NCBI GenBank assembly: GCA_035606695.1
Contig: DATNEW010000028.1
Location: forward strand, 62,001 to 126,000
Source of the DNA: Gemmatimonadaceae bacterium
Lineage (GTDB): Bacteria > Gemmatimonadota > Gemmatimonadetes > Gemmatimonadales > Gemmatimonadaceae
Direction of reading: 5' to 3'
DNA: 64,000 nucleotides
In this document: positions 33,938 to 42,592 of the stretch, piece by piece
Layout: each line of letters begins with the position of its first letter
Numbering within the stretch: the first letter of the stretch is position 1
Notes under the pieces: model-generated
Seen by the model: only the letters and a program-made list of their open reading frames with translations
Databases searched by the model: none
What the model was told of the DNA's origin: nothing
Translations under genes and position numbers: made by a program

Positions 33938-35443
33938 ATGGTGGACATCACGCACTATCTGAACGATTGCAAGTTCATCCTCGTGTCCAACCGCGAGCCG
34001 TACGAGCACATGCGCGGCGTACAGGGGATCGAAGTCAAACAACCCGCCGGCGGATTGGTCACCGCGCTCGACCCCACCATGCGCCACACGCATGGAACGT
34101 GGGTCGCCTGGGGATCCGGCACCGCCGATCACGACGTCGCCGACGAAACGGGACGCGTCGCCGTACCGCCCCCACCCGACGAAGCCTGCTACACGCTGCG
34201 CCGCGTCTGGCTCGACGACGCCGACGTCAACGGCTACTACCACGGCTTCGCCAATCGCGCGCTGTGGCCGCTGTGCCACATGCTCATCCAGCACTTCGAG
34301 TATCGCACGGAATACTGGGAGCGGTACCGTACCGTCAATCTTCGCTTCGCCCACGCCGTGGCCGACGAAGCGGAGCGCTGCACCGGCCGCGCCATGGCCT
34401 GGATTCAGGACTACCATTTCGCGCTCGCCGCGGAGTTTCTGCGCGCCATGCGGCCGTCGCTCTTCATTCACCAGTTCTGGCACATTCCATTTCCACCGCC
34501 CGACATCCTCCGCATGCTGCCCGCCGGCACGCACGAAGCAGTGCTACGAGGACTGCTCGGCAACGACTTGATGGAATTTCAGATCGACCGCTATGCCGTG
34601 AATTTTCTCGACTGCGTCGATCGATTCATTCCCGAGGCGCGCGTCGATCACGTGCGTCAAACGGTGTCGTTCCGCGACCGCCTCGTCACCGTCGGCGCCT
34701 TCCCGATCAGCATCGACGTCGACCGCTTCGAGACCATGGCGTCGACGCCGGAAAGTGTCGCGCGCGTCGAGACGCTTCGCGGCCGCTACGCCAAAGGCGA
34801 CCGGCAGCTGGGCGTCTGTGTGGATCGGATCGACTACACGAAAGGCATTCCCGAACGCATCCGCGCGCTCGAGACCCTGTGGACCGAATTTCCCGAGCTC
34901 CGCTCGCGCTTCACCTTCATCTTCGTCTGCACGCCCTCGCGCACCGACCTGCCCGCGTACAACAATCTCGAGCGCGAAGTCACTCAATCCGTCATCGACA
35001 TCAACGCCAAATTCGGCACCGACGACTGGACGCCGATCGTGTTGATCAACGAGAACGTCGATTCCGATCTGCTCGCCGGCGTCTATCGCTCGGCCGATCT
35101 CTGCATCGTGTCGTCGCTGCAGGACGGAATGAATCTCGTGGCCAAGGAATTCGTCGCGTGCCAGCTCGACGAACGCGGCGTACTCCTCCTCAGCCGCTTC
35201 ACCGGATCGGCGGAAGAGATCGACGGCGCGCTGCTCATCAATCCGTTCAACATCGACGGATTCGTCGGCGCCATTCGCACCGCGCTCGAGATGTCGCCGG
35301 AAGAGCGCCGGCGACGGATGCATCGCATGCGCCGCCAACTTCACAACTCGACCATCTTCGACTGGCTCGACTCCATTCTCGCGCGCTCGACGGAGATCAT
35401 GTCGCAGCAGGCGGGACGCACCCGGCGCGTCGCCGCCGTCTGA
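33938..35443 (+). CDS. otsA: Trehalose-6-phosphate synthase
   Basis: A 501-residue GT20 glycosyltransferase that joins UDP-glucose (or related donor) to glucose-6-phosphate. Typical segments: ILVSNREPYEH and PAGGLVTALDP at the N-terminus, HQFWHIPFPPPDILRMLP, GVCVDRIDYTKGIPERIRAL and SLQDGMNLVAKEFVACQ. The ATG at 33938 follows an in-frame TTG that gives seven more residues; the ATG is preferred. otsB follows four bases after the stop, so the two form a trehalose synthesis operon. Confidence 0.95.
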   Translation: MVDITHYLNDCKFILVSNREPYEHMRGVQGIEVKQPAGGLVTALDPTMRHTHGTWVAWGSGTADHDVADETGRVAVPPPPDEACYTLRRVWLDDADVNGYYHGFANRALWPLCHMLIQHFEYRTEYWERYRTVNLRFAHAVADEAERCTGRAMAWIQDYHFALAAEFLRAMRPSLFIHQFWHIPFPPPDILRMLPAGTHEAVLRGLLGNDLMEFQIDRYAVNFLDCVDRFIPEARVDHVRQTVSFRDRLVTVGAFPISIDVDRFETMASTPESVARVETLRGRYAKGDRQLGVCVDRIDYTKGIPERIRALETLWTEFPELRSRFTFIFVCTPSRTDLPAYNNLEREVTQSVIDINAKFGTDDWTPIVLINENVDSDLLAGVYRSADLCIVSSLQDGMNLVAKEFVACQLDERGVLLLSRFTGSAEEIDGALLINPFNIDGFVGAIRTALEMSPEERRRRMHRMRRQLHNSTIFDWLDSILARSTEIMSQQAGRTRRVAAV

Positions 35444-35447
35444 CGGC

Positions 35448-36266
35448 ATGACGACCATCGAGGCGCTTCCCGTTCCGCCGGCCATGGCCGAGCGACTTGG
35501 CGGCCGGCCGTTGTTGCTGTTGCTCGACGTGGATGGAACGCTCTCGCCGATCGCGCCGCGTCCGGAATACGCCACCGTTCCGGCCGAGACCCAGCATGCG
35601 ATCGCGACGTTGACGTCATTGCCGAACGTGCATGTCGCGATCGTCTCCGGACGAAGCGCGAACGACGCGCGCCGCATGGTCTGCGTCGACGACGCGTGGG
35701 TCATCGGCAATCACGGCATCGAGACCGCGGCGCCCAATCAAGCGGCGACCGCGCGCGACGACGTGGCGCAGTTCGCCGATCGTATCGCACTCGCCTCCGA
35801 TCGCGCGTGCGCGATCGCCGACGCCATCGAGGGGCGAGGGGTGATCGTCGAGAACAAGGGCTGGACGCTGAGCGTGCATTATCGCCTCGCTCATCCGCGC
35901 ATCGTCCCCGATCTCACGAAGCAGATCGAGCGCATCGCCGAGGACCTGGGGCTCCGCGTCACGCGCGGAAAGGAAGTCCTCGAGGTTCGGCCGCCGGTCG
36001 ACGTCGACAAAGGGACCGCCGCCGTGGCGCTCGCCGACGCCCTGGGCGCGCTGCACGACGAGGCATCGGTTCTGTGCGCGGGCGACGATCGGACCGACGA
36101 GGACATGTTTCGCAGCTTGCGCGCGCGTCAGCCGCGCGCGGTCACCGTCCACGTCGGCGTCGAGACGAGTCTCGATCGAACGCTCGCGGAATTCAGCGTG
36201 CCTGATACGGATGCAATGCGCGAGTTGCTCGAGTGGCTCGCGCGGGAACGGAGCGGCGCGCCATAA
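35448..36266 (+). CDS. otsB: Trehalose-6-phosphate phosphatase
   Basis: A 272-residue HAD phosphatase that removes phosphate from trehalose-6-phosphate. The nucleophile motif is LLDVDGTLSPI (near residue 27-37), followed by VAIVSGRSA and the conserved DDRTDEDMF (near 212-220). Partner of otsA directly upstream. The stop codon TAA is the first three bases of a 14-base tandem repeat filling the gap to the next gene. Trehalose is commonly an osmotic and desiccation protectant. Confidence 0.95.
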   Translation: MTTIEALPVPPAMAERLGGRPLLLLLDVDGTLSPIAPRPEYATVPAETQHAIATLTSLPNVHVAIVSGRSANDARRMVCVDDAWVIGNHGIETAAPNQAATARDDVAQFADRIALASDRACAIADAIEGRGVIVENKGWTLSVHYRLAHPRIVPDLTKQIERIAEDLGLRVTRGKEVLEVRPPVDVDKGTAAVALADALGALHDEASVLCAGDDRTDEDMFRSLRARQPRAVTVHVGVETSLDRTLAEFSVPDTDAMRELLEWLARERSGAP

Positions 36267-36319
36267 AACGCGCGCCATAAAACGCGCGGCGTAAAACGCG
36301 CGGCGTAAAACGCGCGGCT
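36264..36319. repeat. Four tandem 14-base units filling the gap between convergent genes
   Basis: Units TAAAACGCGCGCCA, TAAAACGCGCGGCG, TAAAACGCGCGGCG and TAAAACGCGCGGCT run end to end (36264-36277, 36278-36291, 36292-36305, 36306-36319). The first unit supplies the otsB stop codon and the last ends inside the stop codon of the minus-strand gene. Confidence 0.9.
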
Positions 36320-37079
36320 ATCGCTTTCCTTTCTTTGCCGTCTTCGATGCCGGCGCCGGCTTGCTCGTTTTCGACGCTTTCGCCGGCGCTTTGGCCGCTA
36401 CCTTCGGCGGGGCTTTTGCCGGTGCCTTCGAAGGACCTTTCGCAGGAGCCTTCGCTGCCGGCTTGGTTGCCGGCTTGGCCGCCGGCTGGGCTGCCGTGTT
36501 CGCTGGAGCTTTCGCGGCGGGCTTCGGTGCAGACTTGAGCGGCGCCGCACTCTTCGTGGGAACCACGGGCTTCGAGTTCGCGCCGTTCGACGCCGGTGCG
36601 GCTCCCGCCGGCGGAACGATCGGCCGCGGCCCGCGAAACGGCGGTGCCGCAGCAGCGGCGGCCGCGGCTCTCGCCGCGGACTCCGCTTTCGCCGTCGCCG
36701 CCTTTTCCGCGGCGACCTTCGAGGCCGTCGGGCGCTCTCGTTCACTCACCGGACGACGCTGATGCGCCGCCTCGGCATCCCGGATGAGGCTGTCGGCTTC
36801 TTCCGGCGTCATTTGCCCGCGACGCACCATGTAGTTGACGAGATCGCGCGCGCTCTCGATGGCGAATCCGGCGATCCCGGCGCCCGCGCTGATCACGTCT
36901 TTCATCGCGGCGGCAACCTTCGTCCCCGCCTCCTGACTGATCAGCTGGGCCCGCTCCGCCAACTCGGCAACGGTGTCACGCATGTCGTTGCCGCGTCTGC
37001 CCGGTCCAGCCCCTCGGTGCGCGGCGGGCGCACCGGCTGCCGGAGGTGGTGTGGGACTGCTGTGAGGCTTGTCCACCAT
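36318..37079 (-). CDS. Phasin-like protein with histone H1-like Lys/Ala/Pro tail
   Basis: A 253-residue protein. After a Pro/Ala-rich lead, residues about 33-105 form helices (DTVAELAERAQLISQEAGTK and NYMVRRGQMTPEEADSLIRD) that resemble the phasin/PhaF-type helical domain. The C-terminal ~110 residues consist of KPAAKAPA-type repeats, strongly basic, like histone H1 tails, which bind DNA non-specifically. PhaF of pseudomonads shows the same domain pairing. A role on PHA granules or in nucleoid packing is therefore possible; homology is suggestive only. Start at 37079 is chosen for composition. Confidence 0.65.
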   Translation of the reverse strand: MVDKPHSSPTPPPAAGAPAAHRGAGPGRRGNDMRDTVAELAERAQLISQEAGTKVAAAMKDVISAGAGIAGFAIESARDLVNYMVRRGQMTPEEADSLIRDAEAAHQRRPVSERERPTASKVAAEKAATAKAESAARAAAAAAAAPPFRGPRPIVPPAGAAPASNGANSKPVVPTKSAAPLKSAPKPAAKAPANTAAQPAAKPATKPAAKAPAKGPSKAPAKAPPKVAAKAPAKASKTSKPAPASKTAKKGKR

Positions 37080-37251
37080 ATCGATAACCGGGGGATGGGC
37101 GGGGTAGGCGGTTCGTTGCGGCGGGTCGCCGGAAGTATATGATACGCAATTATGTACGCAAGCCAACGCGAGCGCGCTGGCCGAGGATGATGCGTACTGG
37201 TCTAATTAATACTAGTACTGCTACATTATAACGACATCATGACGACATTAA
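37080..37251. promoter_or_regulatory. Divergent promoter region, AT-rich
   Basis: This 172-base gap between divergent genes contains two AT-rich islands in an otherwise GC-rich region: around 37135-37155 (TATATGATACGCAATTATG) and 37200-37250 (CTAATTAATACTAGTACTGC and CATTATAACG). They are good places for promoters of the phasin-like gene and the CoA transferase; I cannot fix -35 boxes. Confidence 0.5.
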
Positions 37252-38346
37252 ATGCTTAGAGGGATCAAAGTTCTCGATCTCACGCGCGTTCTCGCGGGTC
37301 CGCTCTGCACCATGCTCCTTGGCGACCTTGGCGCAAATGTCATCAAGGTCGAGCGGCCGGAAACGGGCGACGACACTCGGGGCTGGGGACCGCCCTTCGA
37401 CGCCGAAGGGCGGAGCGCGTATTACCTGAGCATCAATCGCAACAAGCTTGGGCTCGCCGCCGACTTCGACCGGCCGCATGATCGCGCGATCATCGAAGCG
37501 CTGCTCGGCGAAGCCGACGTCGTCGTCGACAATTTTCGCCGCGGCATGCTCGAGCGCCGCGGCTTCTCGGTGGACGAATGGTGTGCGCGGCGTCCCGAGC
37601 TCGTGTGGTGCACCATCACCGGCTTTGGCCTGCACAGCGAACGGCCGGGGTACGACTTCGTCACCCAGGCAGAGTCCGGCTGGATGTCGATCACGGGAGA
37701 GGCGGACGGTGATCCCATGAAGGCCGGTCTCGCGTTCGCCGACATTTTGACCGGCAAGGACGCGGCGATCGCGATCCTCGCGGCGCTCGTGGAGCGCTTT
37801 CGCGGAGGACACGGCCGGCGGATCGTGATCTCGCTGGCCGATAGTGCGCGCGCCGCGCTCATCAACGCCGCGCAGAACGCACTGGTGAGCGGAGAGGACG
37901 GCCGGCGTTGGGGCAACGCCCATCCCAATCTCGTCCCATACCAACTCTTTAAAGCCGCGGACAGACCGATCGTGATCGCGGTCGGCAGCGATGCGCAATG
38001 GCTGGCGTGTGCGCGGGCGATCGGACTGGCCGCGCTCGCCGACGATGCGTCGCTCGCCACGAACGCCGGACGGATTGCCGCGCGTGAGCGCATCGTCGGC
38101 GAATTCTCGCGACGGATCGCGACCGCGCCGGCCGCGGTCTGGCGCGAACGACTCGACGCCGCCGGTGTACCAAATGGAATCGTGCAGTCGGTCCTGGAGT
38201 CTCTGCGGGAGACCAACGGATCGGCGCTGACCGGGATGCCGTCGAGCATTGGTGGCTCGATTCGGTTCGCTCCGCCCGGACTCGATCAGCATGGCGACGC
38301 GATTCGCCGCGACGGATGGAACACTTTTGACCGCATGATGCCGTAG
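37252..38346 (+). CDS. CaiB/BaiF family III CoA transferase
   Basis: A 364-residue protein with the family III CoA-transferase start LRGIKVLDLTRVLAGPLCTM and LGDLGANVIKVERPETGDD. Enzymes of this group move CoA between carboxylic acids. The segment FADILTGKDAAIAILAAL is in the region of the catalytic aspartate (Asp in LTGMPSSIGGS is structural). Length is slightly short of the usual 380-430. Substrate not predictable. It is the only member of its unit before the sigma factor gene, 160 bases on. Confidence 0.88.
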   Translation: MLRGIKVLDLTRVLAGPLCTMLLGDLGANVIKVERPETGDDTRGWGPPFDAEGRSAYYLSINRNKLGLAADFDRPHDRAIIEALLGEADVVVDNFRRGMLERRGFSVDEWCARRPELVWCTITGFGLHSERPGYDFVTQAESGWMSITGEADGDPMKAGLAFADILTGKDAAIAILAALVERFRGGHGRRIVISLADSARAALINAAQNALVSGEDGRRWGNAHPNLVPYQLFKAADRPIVIAVGSDAQWLACARAIGLAALADDASLATNAGRIAARERIVGEFSRRIATAPAAVWRERLDAAGVPNGIVQSVLESLRETNGSALTGMPSSIGGSIRFAPPGLDQHGDAIRRDGWNTFDRMMP

Positions 38347-38509
38347 CCGAGCTGGCTCGTGATAGGACGTTTTTTCCGAGCGTGACGCCGCGTTACTTCC
38401 CGCGCAGTCGTATCGTCTTAGTGACGTGGCGAGCCTTCTCGAGCAGCGACGTGGGTTTGGGGTCTCTAACGCCCTGTCCGAAGCGCGGAAAGTGCGTTAC
38501 TCTGTTGTC

Positions 38510-39091
38510 GTGAAGACGACGGACGCAGCCCTGCGGGCTGATCAGAACGTTGTTGATCAGGAGAATTCTGATCAACTGATCATACAGCGAGTGCTCGCCG
38601 GAAATCGCGACGCGTTCAAGATTCTCATCACGCGTTACAGCGATCCGCTCTACCGTCATGCCTTGTGTATGACGGGTAGTCCGGACGTCGCTGAAGACAT
38701 CCTGCAGCTCAGCTTCATCAAGGCGTATCAACATCTCGCCGAGGTGCGCGGGCGGTTCGACGCGTGGGTGTTCAGGATCGTCGCGAACGGTTGCAAGGAT
38801 TGGTTGAAGAACATTCGGCGGTCGCACCTCAGTTACGACGAGGACGATCAGCCGTCTGGGTACGCGACCCCGGATGAAGAGCTGGACCGGACGGAATTGC
38901 GTACGGATTTGGACCGCGCGTTGACGACGCTTCCGGCGTCCCTGCGCGAGGCGTTCGTCATGAAGCACGTCGAAGGCCGCTCGTACGAAGAGATGGCCGA
39001 TCTGCTCGGTACCACAGTCGGAGCGCTAAAGATGCGCGTACATCGCGCGCGTGAAGCCCTCCAAGCACTCTTAGAGGAAAAATACGCCTAA
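38510..39091 (+). CDS. ECF-type RNA polymerase sigma factor
   Basis: A 193-residue sigma factor. Region 2: DQLIIQRVLAGNRDAFKILI, then GSPDVAEDILQLSFIKAYQH and FDAWVFRIVANGCKDWLKNI. Region 4: TLPASLREAFVMKHVEGRSY followed by EEMADLLGTTVGALKMRVHR. The GTG at 38510 is chosen because region 2 starts about 23 residues later; a GTG at 38426 would add 28 residues without family content. Its TAA overlaps the ATG of the next gene, a membrane protein with anti-sigma layout. Confident as a sigma factor. Confidence 0.9.
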   Translation: MKTTDAALRADQNVVDQENSDQLIIQRVLAGNRDAFKILITRYSDPLYRHALCMTGSPDVAEDILQLSFIKAYQHLAEVRGRFDAWVFRIVANGCKDWLKNIRRSHLSYDEDDQPSGYATPDEELDRTELRTDLDRALTTLPASLREAFVMKHVEGRSYEEMADLLGTTVGALKMRVHRAREALQALLEEKYA

Positions 39092-39546
39092 TGGTAGACG
39101 ATCTTCGCTCCGAAGACGGCCTTGGCGGGTTTGACGGCCACCAGCATCGGGTCACGCGGAACTCCGGCAAGAAGGAGCGCCCGCTCGCCGATCGCGAAGT
39201 GCCGCTTGGCCATCAGGAACAGGAAACACGAGTGCTTGCGCCGGCAGTGCACGCGTGGTTGGATGGAGAGCTTCCGGAAGCGAGCGTGCGCAAGGGTGAA
39301 ACCGGGCGCGACGTCGAGTTCTGGAAGCAGATCAACGTCGAGGTGGAAAGCCGTCGTCGCATGCGCACGCCGGCGTACCTCGAGTCGCGCATCATGGAAG
39401 CGCTGCCCCAGACGGCTCCCGCGGTCATCACGCCGTGGTGGCGTCGCGAGTTCGTCGTCACGCCGATGGCGGCAGTCGGCACTGCAGCCGCTCTCGTCGT
39501 CGTCGCAGCCGCGGTCACCGCGGTGGTGATGGCCTTCGCGCGGTAG
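39091..39546 (+). CDS. Putative anti-sigma factor, single C-terminal membrane segment
   Basis: A 151-residue protein: a hydrophilic N-terminal ~115 residues with PAVHAWLDGELPEASV (like the anti-sigma helix) and one membrane segment at the C-terminus (VGTAAALVVVAAAVTAVVMA). It starts at the ATG overlapping the sigma stop (TAATG). No Cys/His zinc motif. Gene coupling and layout make an anti-sigma role likely, not proven. Confidence 0.75.
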   Translation: MVDDLRSEDGLGGFDGHQHRVTRNSGKKERPLADREVPLGHQEQETRVLAPAVHAWLDGELPEASVRKGETGRDVEFWKQINVEVESRRRMRTPAYLESRIMEALPQTAPAVITPWWRREFVVTPMAAVGTAAALVVVAAAVTAVVMAFAR

Positions 39547-39563
39547 CGTACCACTCGAGTGAG

Positions 39564-39594
39564 AAAAAGGGCCAGCCATTCGGCTGGCCCTTTT
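39564..39594 (+). terminator. Rho-independent terminator after the sigma/anti-sigma pair
   Basis: GGGCCAGCC-ATTC-GGCTGGCCC (39569-39590) followed by TTTT and preceded by five A residues, 18 bases after the anti-sigma stop. Confidence 0.92.
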
Positions 39595-39686
39595 GTCATT
39601 CGGTAGTCAAGCAATAACGGAACACAGTTTGCTTACCGGCCTCATCGTCGGAACAGCTGGTGTTTCGACGGTTACCCGAGGCACTC

Positions 39687-39917
39687 ATGTCACAAGCCGA
39701 ACGCTTTGCACATCTGCTTCGCGAGTTCGAGCGTGTCGGGGTCGATCCGAATACAATCAGCGCGGGCCTGGCCGTTCGAGAGCAGGACGTTCTTCGCGCG
39801 CTCGCCGCGCTTTCCGACGGTGCGGGGCCGTCGGCGTTTCTGACGCAGCTCCGCACGGTCATGACCCAGTCCGCCGGCACGGTCGAGCACGACAAGCATC
39901 GCGAATCATCACCCTGA
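39687..39917 (+). CDS. Small protein of unknown function
   Basis: A 76-residue hydrophilic protein starting MSQAERFAHLLREFERVG. Mostly helical, with DPNTISAGLAVREQDVLRAL resembling a small DNA-binding helix pair, but not enough for a call. No strong ribosome binding site. It lies between the terminator and the DUF72 gene on the same strand. Confidence 0.5.
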   Translation: MSQAERFAHLLREFERVGVDPNTISAGLAVREQDVLRALAALSDGAGPSAFLTQLRTVMTQSAGTVEHDKHRESSP

Positions 39918-39935
39918 GCCGTTTTTATTTTCGCC

Positions 39936-40784
39936 GTGACGCGAGGCGATCGTAGCAACCACCGCCCGTTCATCGGCATTTCAGGCTACGACTACCAGGG
40001 TTGGCGCGGCAGCTTCTATCCGCCCGGCGTTCCACGCCGCTCGTGGCTCGGGTTCGCCAGCCGAGTGTTCAACTCGATCGAGCTGAACGGCACGTTCTAC
40101 AGCCTCAAGTCGCCGAGCGTATTCGAGCGCTGGGCCGCCGAAGTGCCCGACGACGATTTCGTGTTCGCGATCAAGGGTGGGCGATTCATCACCCACAACC
40201 TCAAACTCCGCAACTGCGACACGGCGCTCGGCAACTTCTTCGCGAGCGGCATTCTCGCGCTCGGGCGAAAGACGGGGCCGTTCCTCTGGCAGCTGCCGGC
40301 CAGCTACCGCTTCGAGGCCGAGCGCATGGACAATTTCATGCGCATGCTCCCGCGCAGCGCGCGCGCCGCCGAAGCGGTCGCGCGGCAGCACGATCATCGC
40401 CTGCGCCGCGGCGCCCTCGTCCGCGCGGCAGAAGACGTCGCGTACCGGCACGCGTTCGAGGTTCGGCATCCGTCGTATTTCTGCGAGGAGTTCTACGACA
40501 TTCTGCGCGCGCACGACTGCGCGTTCGTCATCGCCGACACGGCGGGAAAATTCGTGTACGCCGAAGAAGTGACGGCGGATTTCGTGTACGTGCGGCTGCA
40601 TGGCTCGAGCGCGCTGTACTCGAGCGACTACACCGACGAGGAGCTTGCGCGGTGGGCCGCGAAGGTGAAGGCTTGGACGCATGGCCGGAACGCGCGTGAT
40701 GTGTTCGTGTACTTCGACAACGACGCCAAGGTTCACGCGCCGCACAACGCCATGCAACTCGCCGACCTGCTAGGACTTTCGTGA
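39936..40784 (+). CDS. DUF72-domain protein
   Basis: A 282-residue protein of the DUF72 (YecE) family, a TIM-barrel of unknown function. Recognised by ISGYDYQGWRGSFYPPG, FNSIELNGTFYSLKSPSVFE, FAIKGGRFITH and ADFVYVRLHGSS. It starts with GTG at 39936. Nothing nearby indicates its substrate. Confidence 0.9.
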   Translation: MTRGDRSNHRPFIGISGYDYQGWRGSFYPPGVPRRSWLGFASRVFNSIELNGTFYSLKSPSVFERWAAEVPDDDFVFAIKGGRFITHNLKLRNCDTALGNFFASGILALGRKTGPFLWQLPASYRFEAERMDNFMRMLPRSARAAEAVARQHDHRLRRGALVRAAEDVAYRHAFEVRHPSYFCEEFYDILRAHDCAFVIADTAGKFVYAEEVTADFVYVRLHGSSALYSSDYTDEELARWAAKVKAWTHGRNARDVFVYFDNDAKVHAPHNAMQLADLLGLS

Positions 40785-40795
40785 TCACTTTCGTG

Positions 40796-40833
40796 ATGCA
40801 AAAAAGCAGATCCTCCGTTGCGCGGAGGATGAC
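40796..40833 (+). repeat. Dispersed hairpin element, second copy
   Basis: The stretch ATGCAAAAAAGCAGATCC then TCCGTTGCGCGGAGGATGAC shares AAAAAAGCAGATCCTC and the trailing GGATG with the minus-strand copy at about 22985-23017; TCCTCCG and CGGAGGA form a 7-bp stem. It lies at the start of the LIC_10091-like gene. Confidence 0.7.
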
Positions 40834-41929
40834 ATGGCTCATCGTCGTCGCGTCGGCCGCGGCGCGCGTTGCCGGCGCGCAGCACGCGATTGACTCGAGT
40901 TTCGCCGGACTCGTTGCACGGCTGTCCGAGCCGAATGGCTACTTCGATTCGGACAACATCATCACGAACGAGGCGTCGTACCTCCAGATCGCGAGCCAGC
41001 TGCGCAAGACGGGAACGCACGGCGGCGTCTACGTCGGTGTCGGTCCGGATCAGAACTTCTCGTACATCGCACTGATCCGGCCGCGCGTGGCGTTCATGCT
41101 CGACATTCGGCGCGACAACCTGCTCGAGCACTTGCTCTTCAAGTCGTATTTCACGGTCGCGCGCAACCGCGCCGAATATTTGTGCTTGCTCCTGGGCAAG
41201 CCGGTGCCGTCCGATATCGAGCGATGGTCGTCGCGATCCGCCGCGGAGATTCTCGCGTACGTCAATCAGACGCGCACTGATTCCGCCGCCGTGATCGCGG
41301 CGCGGAAAGCGAGCAACGCGCGCATCGCGTCGTTCGGTGTGCCGCTCGACGCGCGCGACCTCGAGATGATCGACCGCTATCGCGCCGAATTCGTGGCGTC
41401 CGGACTCGAGACACGCTACTCGAGCCTCGGCCGCAACAACCGAATGGACTATCCGTCGTTCGGGCAGCTCATTCTCGCGACGGATCGCGAGGGGCGGCGG
41501 CCCGGATATCTCGCGGACGAGAATTCGTATCAGCTCGTGCGCGACATGGAGCTGCACGATCGCATCGTACCGGTCGTGGGGAACGTTGCGGGTGACAAGG
41601 CCGTGCGAGCGATCGGCGAGTACGCGTCCGAGCATCACCTGGTGGTGTCGGCATTCTACCTGTCGAACGTCGAGCAGTATTTGATGACGCGGCAGGGCGG
41701 CTTTCCCGAGTTCGCGCGCAACGTGAAGACGCTGCCGCGCGATTCGACCAGCGTCATCATCCGCAGCTATTTCGGCCGGCTGGGTACGACGCATCCGTTG
41801 TACGTGCCCGCGAGCGGCAATCTGAGCACGTCGATGATCGAGCCGATCGACTCGTTTCTTCGTCGCTACGCGGCCGGTGAGATACACACGTACTTCGATC
41901 TCGTCTTCAACGGGTTCGTGAGTCCGTAA
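40829..41929 (+). CDS. Secreted protein of the LIC_10091-like type
   Basis: A 366-residue protein. The start at 40829 gives a signal peptide (MTWLIVVASAAARVAGAQ). An earlier in-frame ATG (40796) would read through a repeated DNA element, so I prefer 40829. The mature part has FDSDNIITNEASYLQIASQL and GGVYVGVGPDQNFSYIALIR followed by AFMLDIRRDNLLEHL, resembling a conserved family of unknown function annotated as LIC_10091-like, with a Rossmann-style arrangement. Followed by an SGNH hydrolase overlapping by one base. Confidence 0.65.
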   Translation: MTWLIVVASAAARVAGAQHAIDSSFAGLVARLSEPNGYFDSDNIITNEASYLQIASQLRKTGTHGGVYVGVGPDQNFSYIALIRPRVAFMLDIRRDNLLEHLLFKSYFTVARNRAEYLCLLLGKPVPSDIERWSSRSAAEILAYVNQTRTDSAAVIAARKASNARIASFGVPLDARDLEMIDRYRAEFVASGLETRYSSLGRNNRMDYPSFGQLILATDREGRRPGYLADENSYQLVRDMELHDRIVPVVGNVAGDKAVRAIGEYASEHHLVVSAFYLSNVEQYLMTRQGGFPEFARNVKTLPRDSTSVIIRSYFGRLGTTHPLYVPASGNLSTSMIEPIDSFLRRYAAGEIHTYFDLVFNGFVSP

Positions 41930-42558
41930 TGCATCCGGGGCCGCCGCCCGTTCCGCCGGCCGAGGTTCGCATCCTCGCGCTTGGTGATTCATATACCATC
42001 GGCGAATCGGTGTCGGCCGAGGAACGCTGGCCGGTCCAGCTGGCGAAGATGCTGCGCGCGCGTGGGATTGCCGTTGCCGATCCACAGATCGTCGCGCGCA
42101 CCGGCTGGACGACGGACGAACTGTCGGCGGGCATCGACGACGCCAAGCCCAAGGGGCCGTACGACGTGGTGACGTTGCTCATCGGCGTGAACAACCAATA
42201 TCGTGGCCGCTCGATCGACGAGTACCGCGCGCAATTTCGTGCGTTGCTGGCGCGCGCGATCGAGTTTGCCGGCGGTCGAGCGTCGCGTGTGATCGTGGTG
42301 TCGATTCCGGACTGGGGCGTCGCGCCGTTCGCGGCCGGGCGCGACGCCGGCCGGATCGCGACGGAGATTGACGCCTTCAACCGCGCCAATCGCGAGGAAG
42401 CGGAGCGGAAAGGGGCGGCCTACGTCGACGTGACGGCAGTGTCGCGTCGAGCGCAGGCGGACCGCGGCCTGGTCGCTGGCGACGGGCTTCATCCGTCGGG
42501 CGCCATGTACGCCGAATGGACGAAACTCATTCTTCCCACCGTGCTTGCCGCGTTGTAA
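41929..42558 (+). CDS. SGNH/GDSL hydrolase
   Basis: A 209-residue SGNH esterase. The nucleophile block is ILALGDSYTIGESV, the Gly/Asn blocks are LLIGVNNQYRGRS, and the C-terminal catalytic Asp-His pair is in AGDGLHPSGAMYAEW. It overlaps the previous gene by one base (TAATG). Function is probably lipase/esterase on acyl or acetyl groups; no signal peptide from this start. Confidence 0.9.
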   Translation: MHPGPPPVPPAEVRILALGDSYTIGESVSAEERWPVQLAKMLRARGIAVADPQIVARTGWTTDELSAGIDDAKPKGPYDVVTLLIGVNNQYRGRSIDEYRAQFRALLARAIEFAGGRASRVIVVSIPDWGVAPFAAGRDAGRIATEIDAFNRANREEAERKGAAYVDVTAVSRRAQADRGLVAGDGLHPSGAMYAEWTKLILPTVLAAL

Positions 42559-42592
42559 TGTCTTTCATTCAATCTCCATCACGGGACTCCCT

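Noticed and set aside
36264-36319. CRISPR array
   Set aside because: Units are 14 bases and directly adjacent with no spacers.
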